Source: Flavobacterium sp. YJ01
GTDB lineage: Bacteria > Bacteroidota > Bacteroidia > Flavobacteriales > Flavobacteriaceae
Assembly (NCBI RefSeq): GCF_029320955.1
Contig: NZ_CP119757.1
Span: forward strand, 4,650,001 to 4,714,000
Length of the DNA: 64,000 bases
Direction of reading: 5' to 3'
The notes under the pieces were generated by a model that had not been told where the DNA came from, did no database searches, and worked only from the letters and a program-made list of their open reading frames with translations. The position numbers were made by a program, and so were the translations under genes. Shown in pieces: positions 34,268 to 44,211 of this stretch. Each line of letters begins with the position of its first letter. Positions within the stretch are counted from its first letter, which is position 1.

Positions 34268-36334
34268 ATGAAATATTTATTTGTACTATTATTTGCAGGG
34301 ATAACTGCGGGTGCTCAAGTCCAGAAAGAGCAGCTAAATCTTATGCCTTGGCCTCAGAGTGTTGTTGTTAATGAAGGTAATTTTGCTTTAACCAAAAAAT
34401 TTAAAGTCAATATTACAGGAAATCCGAATCAAAGAATTTTTGGCGGAGTAACTCGCTTTTTGCGTCGTTTAGATGGTAGAGCAGGTATATTTTTTGAACA
34501 AGGTTTTGTTACCAAATTAAACGAAGTTCCAAACGCAGAATTACAAATCAATTGTGTTAAAAGCGGTAAAATTGGTTTATACGAAGACGAAAGTTATCAC
34601 TTAGATATTACTTCAAACAAAATTACTTTAAATGCATCAAGCGATTTAGGAGCTTTACACGGCTTGGAGACTTTGTTACAATTGCTTCAAAACAATTCAA
34701 ATTCGTTTTATTTTCCAGCTTCAAAAATCTCAGATTTTCCAAGATTTACATGGAGAGGTTTAATGATTGATGCTTCAAGACATTTTCAGCCAGTTGATGT
34801 TATTAAAAGAAATATTGATGCATTGGCGGCAATGAAAATGAATGTTTTTCACTGGCATTTGGTTGATGATCAAGGTTGGAGAATCGAAATGAAAAAACAT
34901 CCAAAGTTTATTGAATTAGCTTCGGATGGAATGTATTATACACAGGAAGAAATTAAAAATATCGTAAAATACGCTGATGAGCGCGGTATTTTAATTGTTC
35001 CAGAAATAGATGTTCCAGGTCACGGATCTGCAATTTTAACAGCTTATCCAGAAATTGGCAGTAAAGTAATTACGTTGACAGGAGGAACATCCGAAAAAAA
35101 TATTCAAGGTACAGCAATCAGTACCTATGGAGTTGAAAGAAATGCTGGTATTTTCTCGCCAACATTAGATCCTTCAAATCCTAAAACATATCAAATTTTA
35201 AGTGAAGTTTTTGATGAGGTTTGTCCGTTATTTCCAGGTGCATATTTCCATATTGGAGGAGATGAAAACGAAGGAAAAGATTGGGATGCTAACCCTAAAA
35301 TTCAAGAATTTAAAAAGAAACATAATCTAAAAACCAACCACGAATTACAAACCTATTTCACAATGCAATTGGCACCGATGTTAAAGAAACACGGAAAACA
35401 ATTGATGGGTTGGGAAGAAATTCTAACGAAAGATCTTTCTAAAGAAGCCATTGTGCATTCTTGGAGAGGTCCAAATGAAGGAATGACTGCTGGACAATCT
35501 TTAGTAGATGCTGTTAAAAAAGGTTACAAAACAGTTTTATCAAACGGCTATTATATCGATTTGATGTACCCAGTTGCAAGTCATTATTTAAACGATCCAA
35601 TGCCGAAAAATGCAAATTTAAATGCAGAAGAAAAAGCAAGAATTTTAGGTGGAGAAGCTACAATGTGGACAGAATTGGTTACTCCTGAGACAGTAGATTC
35701 TAGAATTTGGCCAAGAACTGCGGCAATTGCAGAAAGACTTTGGTCTGCAGAAGATGTTGTCGATGTTGAGAATATGCGCAAACGTTTAGAAACAGTTTCT
35801 TTCAGATTAGAAGAATTGGGAATCACTCATATTCGCAACAAAGATGTAATTCTTAGAAATATTTCAAACAATCAGGATATCAAAGCACTTGAAGAGTTTT
35901 CATTGGTAAGTGAACCTTTAAAAGGTTACACTCGTAACAAAGGCGGAACAGAATATCAAATGTACTCTCCATTTACTTTATTTGCAGATGCGTGTGGTCC
36001 AGATGCAAAAGACGCTTTAGCATTTGACGCGGCAGTTACTCAATATTTAGCAAATAAATCTGCGGATAATAAAGCAAAAGTGGCAGGATTTTTTAATAAA
36101 TGGATCGCTGTACATAAAGATTTGACATCGTTAAGTGCCAATGCGCCTTTAGTACAGCCGCTATTGCCATTATCAAAAAAATTAAATGATGCATCACAAG
36201 AATTATTATTGGTTTTAGATAATAAATCGACTTTGAAATCTGATAATTTGAAAAAATTAGTGGAAGATTGTAATACAAAAGACCACGCAGATGTTGAATT
36301 AGCTGTTTATACAAGCTTGAAAAAATTATTGTAA
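34268..36334 (+). CDS. GH20 beta-N-acetylhexosaminidase
   Basis: Exported exo-hexosaminidase of 688 residues that releases terminal GlcNAc (or GalNAc) from oligosaccharides. Signal peptide (FVLLFAGITAGAQ), a GH20b-type domain 2 (about 22-155) and the catalytic barrel (about 160-520) starting RFTWRGLMIDASRHFQP. Substrate-assisted catalysis uses Asp332-Glu333 in HIGGDENEG; HWHLVDDQGWRIE and VHSWRGP complete the site. A C-terminal helical region of about 170 residues follows. It should act in the periplasm on GH18 products. It is separated from nagB by a terminator, so it may have its own promoter. Confidence 0.95.
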   Translation: MKYLFVLLFAGITAGAQVQKEQLNLMPWPQSVVVNEGNFALTKKFKVNITGNPNQRIFGGVTRFLRRLDGRAGIFFEQGFVTKLNEVPNAELQINCVKSGKIGLYEDESYHLDITSNKITLNASSDLGALHGLETLLQLLQNNSNSFYFPASKISDFPRFTWRGLMIDASRHFQPVDVIKRNIDALAAMKMNVFHWHLVDDQGWRIEMKKHPKFIELASDGMYYTQEEIKNIVKYADERGILIVPEIDVPGHGSAILTAYPEIGSKVITLTGGTSEKNIQGTAISTYGVERNAGIFSPTLDPSNPKTYQILSEVFDEVCPLFPGAYFHIGGDENEGKDWDANPKIQEFKKKHNLKTNHELQTYFTMQLAPMLKKHGKQLMGWEEILTKDLSKEAIVHSWRGPNEGMTAGQSLVDAVKKGYKTVLSNGYYIDLMYPVASHYLNDPMPKNANLNAEEKARILGGEATMWTELVTPETVDSRIWPRTAAIAERLWSAEDVVDVENMRKRLETVSFRLEELGITHIRNKDVILRNISNNQDIKALEEFSLVSEPLKGYTRNKGGTEYQMYSPFTLFADACGPDAKDALAFDAAVTQYLANKSADNKAKVAGFFNKWIAVHKDLTSLSANAPLVQPLLPLSKKLNDASQELLLVLDNKSTLKSDNLKKLVEDCNTKDHADVELAVYTSLKKLL

Positions 36335-36387
36335 TATAATTTGAATTAGTGTTTAGTAAAATGTTGCCTCTATTAATTTGAATTCTG

Positions 36388-36418
36388 TATCTCTGCCAGA
36401 AATTTTCTGGTAGAGATA
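36388..36418. terminator. Hairpin after the hexosaminidase gene
   Basis: TATCTCTGCCAGAA pairs with TTCTGGTAGAGATA (14 bp with one G-U) over a 3-nt loop. There is only a weak T-run, so it may stop transcription or protect the 3' end. Confidence 0.5.
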
Positions 36419-36584
36419 TTTACAAAAGAGATTTTTATGTTCTTGAAAAAGGGCAAAAAAAATATTTTCAAGAGTTAATAACAAAAATCCTGAAAATTAT
36501 GTGAAATAAAATATTTGGTGGGTTAAAATTGAGTTTGGTTATTTATTTTTTAATCTAAATTTTATTTCAAAAAAATGTGTCGAA

Positions 36585-36662
36585 CTTAGATAATTTGTTA
36601 TTTGGTTTTTATCTAAGCAAGAACATTTATAGAGCCTGACAATTCGTTGTCAGGCTTTTTTC
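36585..36662 (+). ncRNA. Candidate small RNA or 3' element between hexosaminidase and DUF3592 genes
   Basis: The 400-bp gap holds no open frame. CTTAGATAA (36585-36593) and TTATCTAAG (36609-36617) form a perfect stem. Fifteen bases later comes the UUCG-capped terminator. Upstream lies another hairpin, TCTTGAAAA/TTTTCAAGA, near 36440-36475. No convincing TTG/TAnnTTTG promoter is found, so this could be the processed tail of the hexosaminidase transcript. Confidence 0.3.
36633..36662 (+). terminator. Strong UUCG-capped terminator
   Basis: AGCCTGACAA and TTGTCAGGCT form a perfect 10-bp stem with a TTCG tetraloop, followed by T residues. Confidence 0.9.
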
Positions 36663-36736
36663 TTTAAAAAAAATCAAATTATTAGGAAATAAAAGTTTTA
36701 GGATTATTTTTACAACAACTAATCAAACCCAAAATA

Positions 36737-37435
36737 ATGAAAGCATTTTCAATTTTTAATTATGTATTCTCCATTATCGGAGCATGTCTATTAGCTGGAG
36801 CTATTTATCTTTATGTAGAAAAACAGGCCTTTCTCGAAAAAGCAGAAACAGCGCAAGGAACTGTTGTAGAAATGATTCCTAAAAGATCAAAAGATTCTAC
36901 CACTTATAGTCCAGTAGTTTCTTTTACAACAAAATCGGGGCAAACTATTACTTATACTTCTTCCGTTAGCAGTAATCCACCGAGTTATGATATAGGAGAA
37001 AATGTTCAGATTTTTTATGATCCGACAAATCCAAATGATGCTGAAATTAACGGATTTTTCTCGTTATGGCTAGGAGTTATAATTCTTGGTTTTATCGGAA
37101 TCGTTTTCTTTTTAATTGGTTCTTTGGGCGTTTTATTTCGTTATCGTAAAAATAAAAAAGCACAAAATTTACGTGAAACAGGAAAACTGATTTCAGCAAA
37201 ATTTACACAAGTTCAGTTAAATACAAATCAAACATTAAACGGGCGAAATCCTTTTCAGATTTTAAGTCAATGGCAAGATCCGAAAACCGATGAATTATAT
37301 GTTTTTAAAAGTGAAAGCATTTGGTTTGATCCTACAGAATTTGTAAAAGCTGATACTGTAAGAGTTTTTATTGATCCTGAGAATCCAAAAGATTATGTTA
37401 TGGATATTTCTTTTCTGCCAGTTTTAAAAAATTAA
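36737..37435 (+). CDS. DUF3592 domain membrane protein
   Basis: 232 residues with two membrane helices, near 7-27 and 110-132. The extracytoplasmic loop (about 35-105) carries the DUF3592 pattern: AQGTVVEM, YSPVVSFTTKSGQTITYTS and GENVQIFYDPTNPNDAEI. A second, related beta segment after the second helix ends with ADTVRVFIDPENPKDYVMD, so the fold seems duplicated. Function unknown. Monocistronic; the following gap holds a GCTTAACCGT/ACGGTTAAGC hairpin at about 37446-37479. Confidence 0.8.
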   Translation: MKAFSIFNYVFSIIGACLLAGAIYLYVEKQAFLEKAETAQGTVVEMIPKRSKDSTTYSPVVSFTTKSGQTITYTSSVSSNPPSYDIGENVQIFYDPTNPNDAEINGFFSLWLGVIILGFIGIVFFLIGSLGVLFRYRKNKKAQNLRETGKLISAKFTQVQLNTNQTLNGRNPFQILSQWQDPKTDELYVFKSESIWFDPTEFVKADTVRVFIDPENPKDYVMDISFLPVLKN

Positions 37436-37528
37436 GAAGCAAAAATGCTTAACCGTTTAGTAAGCTTTACGGTTAAGCAAATCTAAAATTTGATTACTTT
37501 TGAAATCTAATACAATGTTTCAGATTCC

Positions 37529-38302
37529 ATGCAGAAATTCTTCAGTCTAATTACGCTTCTTTTTATTTTTTCTATCAGTTCAGCTCAGAATAAATTTGGA
37601 AATCCAGAAGTTGATCCTACTCAAATTCAGAAAACTTACGAATCATGGTCAGCTTATCAGAATAAAAATATAATGCTTTCTAGAGATTTTAAGGCGTTGG
37701 ATTTTTCTTCAAAAGAAATTTCAAAAGAAACTTTTTTAGATCAGCTAGCAAACGGAAATTTTATTCCAATTCGATTGAAATCTGAAACTGGTATTTATGT
37801 ATATAAATTATTTAAAATTCTACCAAAAACCGACACGAGTATAAAAGCAACAATTAATCAGATTGGTTTTGATGCTTACAAAAATTACAAAATGGAAGGA
37901 CTGGCTTTTCCTTCATTTTCATTTAAAGATTTAGACGGAAATCTAGTTAGCAATGAATCTATGAAAGGAAAAATTATTGTAATTAAATGTTGGTATATTC
38001 ATTGTGCTCCATGTATTAGAGAATTTCCTCAAGTCAATAAGTTAGCAGATGATTATAAAGACAGAAAAGATATTCTTTTTATGAGTTTAGCCGAAGATTC
38101 AGCAGAACAATTAAAAACATTTTTAGCCAGAAAACCCCTTTCATATTCAGTAATTCCAGACATGAAAGAATATATGAACGATTCTTTGCAATTGAATTCT
38201 TTTCCAACACATTTTATTGTAAACAAAGATGGAATGATTTCAAAAGTGCTTCCTAATTTTGAAAGTTTAGAAGTGGCGCTGGCTAAAGAAAGCCAGTTGT
38301 AA
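37529..38302 (+). CDS. TlpA-like thioredoxin-fold protein
   Basis: Exported thiol-disulfide oxidoreductase of 257 residues. Signal peptide (LITLLFIFSISSAQ). The first 125 mature residues form an unrecognised beta-rich segment. The AhpC-TSA/TlpA domain begins at GLAFPSFSFKDLDGN, with redox motif Cys159-Ala-Pro-Cys162 (HCAPC) and the cis-Pro in FPTHFIVNKDG. Probably keeps periplasmic or surface proteins reduced, or serves cytochrome c assembly. A single-gene unit; a 100-bp palindromic repeat follows. Confidence 0.88.
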   Translation: MQKFFSLITLLFIFSISSAQNKFGNPEVDPTQIQKTYESWSAYQNKNIMLSRDFKALDFSSKEISKETFLDQLANGNFIPIRLKSETGIYVYKLFKILPKTDTSIKATINQIGFDAYKNYKMEGLAFPSFSFKDLDGNLVSNESMKGKIIVIKCWYIHCAPCIREFPQVNKLADDYKDRKDILFMSLAEDSAEQLKTFLARKPLSYSVIPDMKEYMNDSLQLNSFPTHFIVNKDGMISKVLPNFESLEVALAKESQL

Positions 38303-38369
38303 AGTTTAATTAATCTCGCAAAGTCGGGAAGTCGCAAAGTTTTTTATCCAATAAGTCAGGATACTGTTT

Positions 38370-38469
38370 GTCATTTAGAGGAACGAGAAATCTCCATAAG
38401 TAGCTCTACAAAGATTGTCCACAATAGCAACGGAGTTTCTTGCGAAGATTTCTCCTCCGTCGAAATGAC
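38370..38469. repeat. 100-bp palindromic intergenic element (family A, second copy)
   Basis: Same length and layout as 5031-5130: GTCATTTAGAGGAACGAG opens it and TCCTCCGTCGAAATGAC closes it, with AGTAGCTC and TTCTTGCGAAGAT inside. The arms here are less perfect than in the first copy, consistent with age. Confidence 0.8.
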
Positions 38470-38545
38470 AATATTGGCTAAAATCATCTGTATGAAACAA
38501 AACTCTGCGCCTTCGCGCCTTTGCGAGAACCCTTCACCAGCATAA

Positions 38546-40243
<1,698 letters not shown>

Positions 40244-40264
40244 TTTTAAAATTCCAATATATTA

Positions 40265-40302
40265 AAAATCCCAAATTCCAATTTTTGTGAATTTGGGATT
40301 TT
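40265..40302 (+). terminator. Terminator after the ABC-F gene
   Basis: AAAATCCCAAATT pairs with AATTTGGGATTTT over a 12-nt loop. Confidence 0.8.
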
Positions 40303-40329
40303 CTATTCTATATCTTTCACGCATAGTTT

Positions 40330-40380
40330 GTCATTTCGACCGAAGGGAGAAATCTTCGCAAGAAGCTCGACAAAGATTGG
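40330..40380. repeat. Single arm of palindromic family A
   Basis: A 51-bp stretch from GTCATTTCGACCGAAGGG to CTCGACAAAGATTGG matches the reverse-complemented right arm of the 100-bp copies at 5031-5130 and 38370-38469. No opposite arm is present, so this is a half element. Confidence 0.7.
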
Positions 40381-40401
40381 ACTTTGTTCTACATAGATAA
40401 A

Positions 40402-40447
40402 AAAAAATCCCAAACGCCAAATTTTAAATTGGAGTTTGGGATTTTTT
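40402..40447. terminator. Bidirectional terminator before the small lipoprotein gene
   Basis: AAAAAATCCCAAAC pairs with GTTTGGGATTTTTT around an 18-nt loop. It ends the minus-strand lipoprotein gene and backs up the ABC-F terminator; the two hairpins share the AATCCCAAA word. Confidence 0.8.
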
Positions 40448-40463
40448 AATTTTTTATTTTCTA

Positions 40464-40637
40464 TTATTTCTTGCCGAACATTTTAGCGAAAATCCAAATG
40501 ATAATCGCAACAATAAAGATTACGATAAAAATTCCGAATCCCATTCCGGCTTTAAAAATGTCTCCTACTAGTTCGCAGCTTGTAAATGAAAATAGTATAA
40601 CGAATACCATTAACAATCTTGTAATTTTATTTTGCAT
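40464..40637 (-). CDS. 57-aa lipoprotein with membrane helix
   Basis: A small gene: ATG at 40637 and TAA at 40464-40466. The protein starts MQNKITRLLMVFVILFSF and has a lipobox TSC with Cys21. It continues with ELVGDIFKAGMG and a hydrophobic helix (about 34-50), and ends AKMFGKK. The lipobox, the second helix, a following terminator and a familiar flavobacterial sequence pattern all support it. Anchored by lipid and helix, it may be a small envelope stress protein, but its function is unknown. Confidence 0.8.
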   Translation of the reverse strand: MQNKITRLLMVFVILFSFTSCELVGDIFKAGMGFGIFIVIFIVAIIIWIFAKMFGKK

Positions 40638-40744
40638 GATGTTGAGTTTTTAAATTCATTATTAAAATTACTTCAACAATCGTGGAAATGTGTTATAGAA
40701 TTTTTGGGAAATGTTTTAGGATTTGGAGATAATTTTTGAATTGA

Positions 40745-41377
40745 CTATTCTTTTTTCTTAGCAATTATTATAGTATGAATTTCTATATTTTCAGCTTTTG
40801 GATAATTTACATTGAATATTTTAATTACGTCAAAATGATGAATTAAAAGTTGATTGCTGATATCTTCTAAAGAATGATAATAAAAATAAGTGCGATCTCC
40901 AGTGCTTCCAGAAATAAAACCAGATTCGGAAGGTTTTCCCTGAACAAAACTTAAATATAAAATCCCATCGTTTAAAAGTATTTTTTCTGAATCATTTATT
41001 AGTTTAGAACAATCTTCTTCGGATAAATAAGGCAAGCAAAAGCCGCACATAATGGCATCAAATTTTTGATTTAATGTGCTAAGTTCTCTTGTATCCATTA
41101 CTTTAAAGTTGGCAGAAGGATTATTTGCTTTTGCCAATTCAACCATTTTTGGTGCAATGTCAATACCTGTAATTTTTAGCTTGGGATTTTTGGATAATAA
41201 ATATTTTGTAATGTTTCCTGGCCCGCAACCAATTTCAAATATGTTTATTTGCTCCTGTTTTAGAATATCACAAAAGAAATCGTAAGTCTCATCGTATAAG
41301 CTTAAATTCATAAACTTATTTTCGTAGAGATTGGCAATTTTATTCCACGTTTCAAAAGTTTCTTGGTATTTATCCAT
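40745..41377 (-). CDS. Class I SAM-dependent methyltransferase
   Basis: 210 residues with a Rossmann-like methyltransferase fold. Motif I is FEIGCGPGNIT (about 47-57), followed by GIDIAPKMVELAK (motif II region), FKVMDTREL, and FDAIMCGFCLPYLS (motif IV). This fits the Methyltransf_25/11 small-molecule type. No neighbouring biosynthetic genes indicate a substrate. The gene is followed on the minus strand by the small lipoprotein about 110 bp away. Confidence 0.88.
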   Translation of the reverse strand: MDKYQETFETWNKIANLYENKFMNLSLYDETYDFFCDILKQEQINIFEIGCGPGNITKYLLSKNPKLKITGIDIAPKMVELAKANNPSANFKVMDTRELSTLNQKFDAIMCGFCLPYLSEEDCSKLINDSEKILLNDGILYLSFVQGKPSESGFISGSTGDRTYFYYHSLEDISNQLLIHHFDVIKIFNVNYPKAENIEIHTIIIAKKKE

Positions 41378-41407
41378 TAGATTTTAGTTGGATTTTGCTG
41401 TTTGTCG

Positions 41408-41433
41408 CTACGAAGTCAGGAGACTTCGCAGAG
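41408..41433. repeat. Short palindrome CGAAGTC-AGGA-GACTTCG
   Basis: Seven-base perfect arms around AGGA, within TTTGTCGCTACGAAG sequence that looks like a dispersed flavobacterial palindrome. It lies between the methyltransferase gene and the 242-aa gene. Confidence 0.45.
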
Positions 41434-41442
41434 CGGGTTTAC

Positions 41443-42171
41443 TCACGGTATTAAATTTTGACCATTTTCAACTACAAATTCAATTAAGCCTTTAATGCCC
41501 TGTTTGATTAATTCTTTTTTAGATTCGGTTAGAAATTCTTTAATAAAACTTACTCCTTGTTTTGCAATTTTTGCCCAAACTTGAGTTAATTTACTAATAA
41601 CCCATTTTTTAGATTTAATGGTTAAATTTTCTCTTAATAAAATTATGCTTTCTTTTATGTCATTAATTTCTACTTCATTATTGCTAGTTATAAGTTCTGA
41701 TAATTTGTTATCGACCGTTTCTAAATAGTTGTCTAATAATAAAATTTGTTTAGTTGCAAATGGTTTTTTATCTGCATCTTCATCATCGATAATTTCAAAT
41801 TCAGCATAGAATTCATTATAAAATTCTTCTACTATTGGATCATCGAAAAATGAAGTAGTGCTTTCGTATTGTGTTAGTAAATTTAACCAAGCTTCAAATT
41901 GAGGACTTAGACTTGAAATATCTACCCACGCATGATAATTTCCATTATCATGTTCGCTTTTTGGAGCTCTAGTCATCAAGAATTGAAAAGTTCCATTGCT
42001 TGCTTTTTGGTACTTTTCAATAGTGAAATGAAATTTTGAGTCAAGATCTTTATCAATTACTTTAAGTAAGTTTTCTTTAGGATCTACAACTTCAAATTTA
42101 TCACCTTTTAGATTTACAAATGGTTCTAAAGATTTAAGAATTGTTAGCGGTAAATCTTTTTTCTTTCTCAT
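41443..42171 (-). CDS. Hypothetical protein, 242 aa
   Basis: I do not recognise a family. The protein is soluble, acidic and has no signal peptide. Residues 1-110 look alpha/beta (KGDKFEVVDPKENLLK, GNYHAWVDISSLSPQFEAW). An acidic segment (DDEDADKK, about 128-135) follows, then a helical region (about 140-242). This ends in an amphipathic helix, EFLTESKKELIKQGIKGL, and a hydrophobic FVVENGQNLIP tail. It lies between a methyltransferase gene and pyrR with a long AT-rich upstream region. The high Lys, Asn and Ile content exceeds that of neighbouring housekeeping genes, which may mean later acquisition. Confidence 0.7.
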   Translation of the reverse strand: MRKKKDLPLTILKSLEPFVNLKGDKFEVVDPKENLLKVIDKDLDSKFHFTIEKYQKASNGTFQFLMTRAPKSEHDNGNYHAWVDISSLSPQFEAWLNLLTQYESTTSFFDDPIVEEFYNEFYAEFEIIDDEDADKKPFATKQILLLDNYLETVDNKLSELITSNNEVEINDIKESIILLRENLTIKSKKWVISKLTQVWAKIAKQGVSFIKEFLTESKKELIKQGIKGLIEFVVENGQNLIP

Positions 42172-42377
42172 AAATCGACTGTTTTTTTAAGTTTGTAGAT
42201 AGTTTCTAAAATTTGATAAGTAATAAATTTTTATTCTGAATAACGGTTGAGTTTTTTTAAGTTAAAAATGACCTATAAAAATAAGATTTTATCTTTTTAA
42301 TTACTAATATTAAATTTTTTCTAATTTCTAATTTTAATAAAAAATATTTACAACCTCACAAATAAAATCAGATTCCG

Positions 42378-42385
42378 TATATTTG
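42378..42385 (+). promoter_or_regulatory. -7 element of the pyrR-pyrB promoter
   Basis: TATATTTG matches TAnnTTTG exactly, 24 bp before the pyrR ATG. No TTG is found 17-23 bp upstream, so the promoter is only half supported. Confidence 0.45.
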
Positions 42386-42409
42386 CGCAACCAAACATTA
42401 CAATCACTT

Positions 42410-42949
42410 ATGAGTCAAAAAGTATTACTTAATTCGAAAGAAGTTACTATCATACTCCATCGTTTGGCTTGTCAGTTAATCGAAAAACATCTTGATTTCT
42501 CTAATACAATTTTGGTTGGAATTCAGCCAAGAGGTGTTTATTTAGCGGAACGTTTAAAACAATTATTAGAAAACGAATACAAGGTTCCTGAAATCACTTT
42601 AGGCTATCTGGACATCACTTTTTTTAGAGATGATTTCCGTCGTACTGATAAACCGCTTGAAGCCAATAAAACGCAAATCAATTTTATAGTCGAAGACAAA
42701 AAAGTCATTTTTATAGATGACGTTTTGTTTACAGGAAGAAGCATTCGTTCTGCCTTAACTGCCATTCAATCTTTCGGAAGACCTTCAGAAATTGAATTAT
42801 TGGTTTTAATAGACAGACGTTTCAGTCGCCATTTACCAATTCAGCCTGATTATAGAGGCCGTCAGGTAGATGCTATTAATGGCGAAAAAGTAATTGTAAG
42901 CTGGAAAGAAAATGATGGTGAAGATGTTGTTCACTTAGTGACAAATTAA
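42410..42949 (+). CDS. pyrR: PyrR bifunctional pyrimidine regulator / uracil phosphoribosyltransferase
   Basis: 179 residues from ATG 42410 (an upstream in-frame TTG at 42383 lies inside the promoter box and is rejected). A phosphoribosyltransferase fold with the PRPP loop VIFIDDVLFTGRSIRSAL (about 101-118), GIQPRGVYLAERL and LVLIDRRFSRHLPIQPDYRGR as in PyrR. In Gram-positives PyrR binds pyr mRNA leaders to cause attenuation; no such leader is visible here, so enzymatic salvage or another regulatory mode may dominate. pyrB follows about 95 bp downstream across an inverted repeat. Confidence 0.93.
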   Translation: MSQKVLLNSKEVTIILHRLACQLIEKHLDFSNTILVGIQPRGVYLAERLKQLLENEYKVPEITLGYLDITFFRDDFRRTDKPLEANKTQINFIVEDKKVIFIDDVLFTGRSIRSALTAIQSFGRPSEIELLVLIDRRFSRHLPIQPDYRGRQVDAINGEKVIVSWKENDGEDVVHLVTN

Positions 42950-43020
42950 GTTTAATCGGTTAACCGGTTAATTGTTTAATCGGAATAACCAACGATTAAA
43001 TAATTTAACAAAAAACGATT
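42950..43020. repeat. Imperfect inverted repeat between pyrR and pyrB (GTTTAATCGGTTAA family)
   Basis: TTTAATCGGTTAACCGG and AATTGTTTAATCGG on the left face AACGATTAAATAATT and AACGATTA on the right. It is the same word family as 3434-3550. The only sequence between these two co-directional genes is this element. Confidence 0.55.
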
Positions 43021-43044
43021 ATACAAAACATATAAATACATACA

Positions 43045-43971
43045 ATGAAAGAATTAAGCGTAAATCATTTATTAGGAATAAAATATATCAACGAGAATGA
43101 TATTAACCTGATTTTTGAAACGGCAGATCATTTTAAAGAAGTCATTAACCGACCGATTAAAAAAGTTCCTTCATTACGAGATATTACCATTGCCAATATT
43201 TTCTTCGAAAACAGTACCAGAACCAAACTCTCTTTCGAATTAGCGCAGAAACGTTTATCTGCAGATGTTATCAGTTTTTCTGCAGCTCAATCTTCGGTTA
43301 AAAAAGGGGAGACTTTGATTGATACTGTAAACAATATCCTTTCGATGAAAGTGGATATGGTTGTAATGCGCCACTCTAATCCTGGAGCGGCTTATTTTTT
43401 ATCTAAAAATGTCAAAGCCAGTATCGTAAACGCTGGAGACGGAGCACACGAACATCCAACTCAGGCTTTGTTAGATAGTTATTCCATAAGAGAAAAACTG
43501 GGAGATGTTGCCGGAAAAAAAGTAGTTATTGTAGGCGATATTCTGCATTCGCGTGTAGCGCTTTCAAACATATATGCTTTGCAGATGCAAGGCGCAGAAG
43601 TAAAAGTTTGCGGACCAAAAACGCTGATTCCGAGATATATTGAATCGCTTGGTGTAACGGTTGAACCAAATTTACGCAAAGCATTAGAATGGTGTGATGT
43701 TGCGAATATGCTTAGAGTTCAAAACGAGCGTATGGATGTGAATTTCTTCCCGTCAACACGTGAGTACGCACAACAATACGGAGTAGACAAACCGCTTTTA
43801 GATTCACTTGGAAAAGAAATCGTAATCATGCACCCAGGACCAATCAATAGAGGAGTAGAGATTACTTCTGAAGTTGCCGATTCAGATCATTCGGTGATTT
43901 TGAATCAGGTGGAGAATGGTGTTGCGATTAGAATGGCGGTTATTTATTTGCTGGCTTCTAAGATTCAGTAG
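43045..43971 (+). CDS. pyrB: Aspartate carbamoyltransferase catalytic subunit
   Basis: Joins carbamoyl phosphate and aspartate in de novo pyrimidine synthesis. 308 residues with the carbamoyl-phosphate loop FFENSTRTKLSFE (STRT at about 54-57), HPTQALLD, VGDILHSRVALS and MHPGPINRG(VE). No regulatory pyrI subunit is nearby, consistent with the PyrR-linked class. It follows pyrR in an operon-like arrangement. Confidence 0.97.
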   Translation: MKELSVNHLLGIKYINENDINLIFETADHFKEVINRPIKKVPSLRDITIANIFFENSTRTKLSFELAQKRLSADVISFSAAQSSVKKGETLIDTVNNILSMKVDMVVMRHSNPGAAYFLSKNVKASIVNAGDGAHEHPTQALLDSYSIREKLGDVAGKKVVIVGDILHSRVALSNIYALQMQGAEVKVCGPKTLIPRYIESLGVTVEPNLRKALEWCDVANMLRVQNERMDVNFFPSTREYAQQYGVDKPLLDSLGKEIVIMHPGPINRGVEITSEVADSDHSVILNQVENGVAIRMAVIYLLASKIQ

Positions 43972-44016
43972 TTTTTAGTATTCCGTCGCAGTGACAGTTT
44001 TCAGTTTTGAAACGGG

Positions 44017-44109
44017 TGTCACACTGAGCGATCCCGAGGCTTCGGGAGAAGTGCTTTTAAAAACAAAACGTGCTTTGCAAACGTGGCTTCGACTTCGCTC
44101 AGCCTGACA
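44017..44109. repeat. Palindromic intergenic element (family B, TGTCACACTGAGCGA)
   Basis: GTGTCACACTGAGCGA near 44017 faces TCGCTCAGCCTGACAA ending at about 44109; most positions pair. A CCCGA-GGCT-TCGGG hairpin (44033-44046) and a GTGGCTTCGACTTCG stretch lie inside. Distinct from family A; TGTCAGGCTGAGCGA-type palindromes are familiar in flavobacteria. Confidence 0.65.
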
Positions 44110-44211
44110 AACTTGTAACCTTAAACTTTAAACCTGAAACCAAAAAATAAAAAAACTTCGTACCTTAGCTCTCAGAAAATCAATTTTTATATAAGCCCCT
44201 TAAATTATAAA

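Noticed and set aside
40745..42171. Methyltransferase plus 242-aa protein as a restriction or defence module
   Set aside because: The methyltransferase is of small-molecule type without DNA-methylase motifs, and no nuclease or helicase is adjacent.
42383..42409. TTG start for pyrR
   Set aside because: The TTG is part of the TATATTTG promoter element; the conserved protein starts at ATG 42410.
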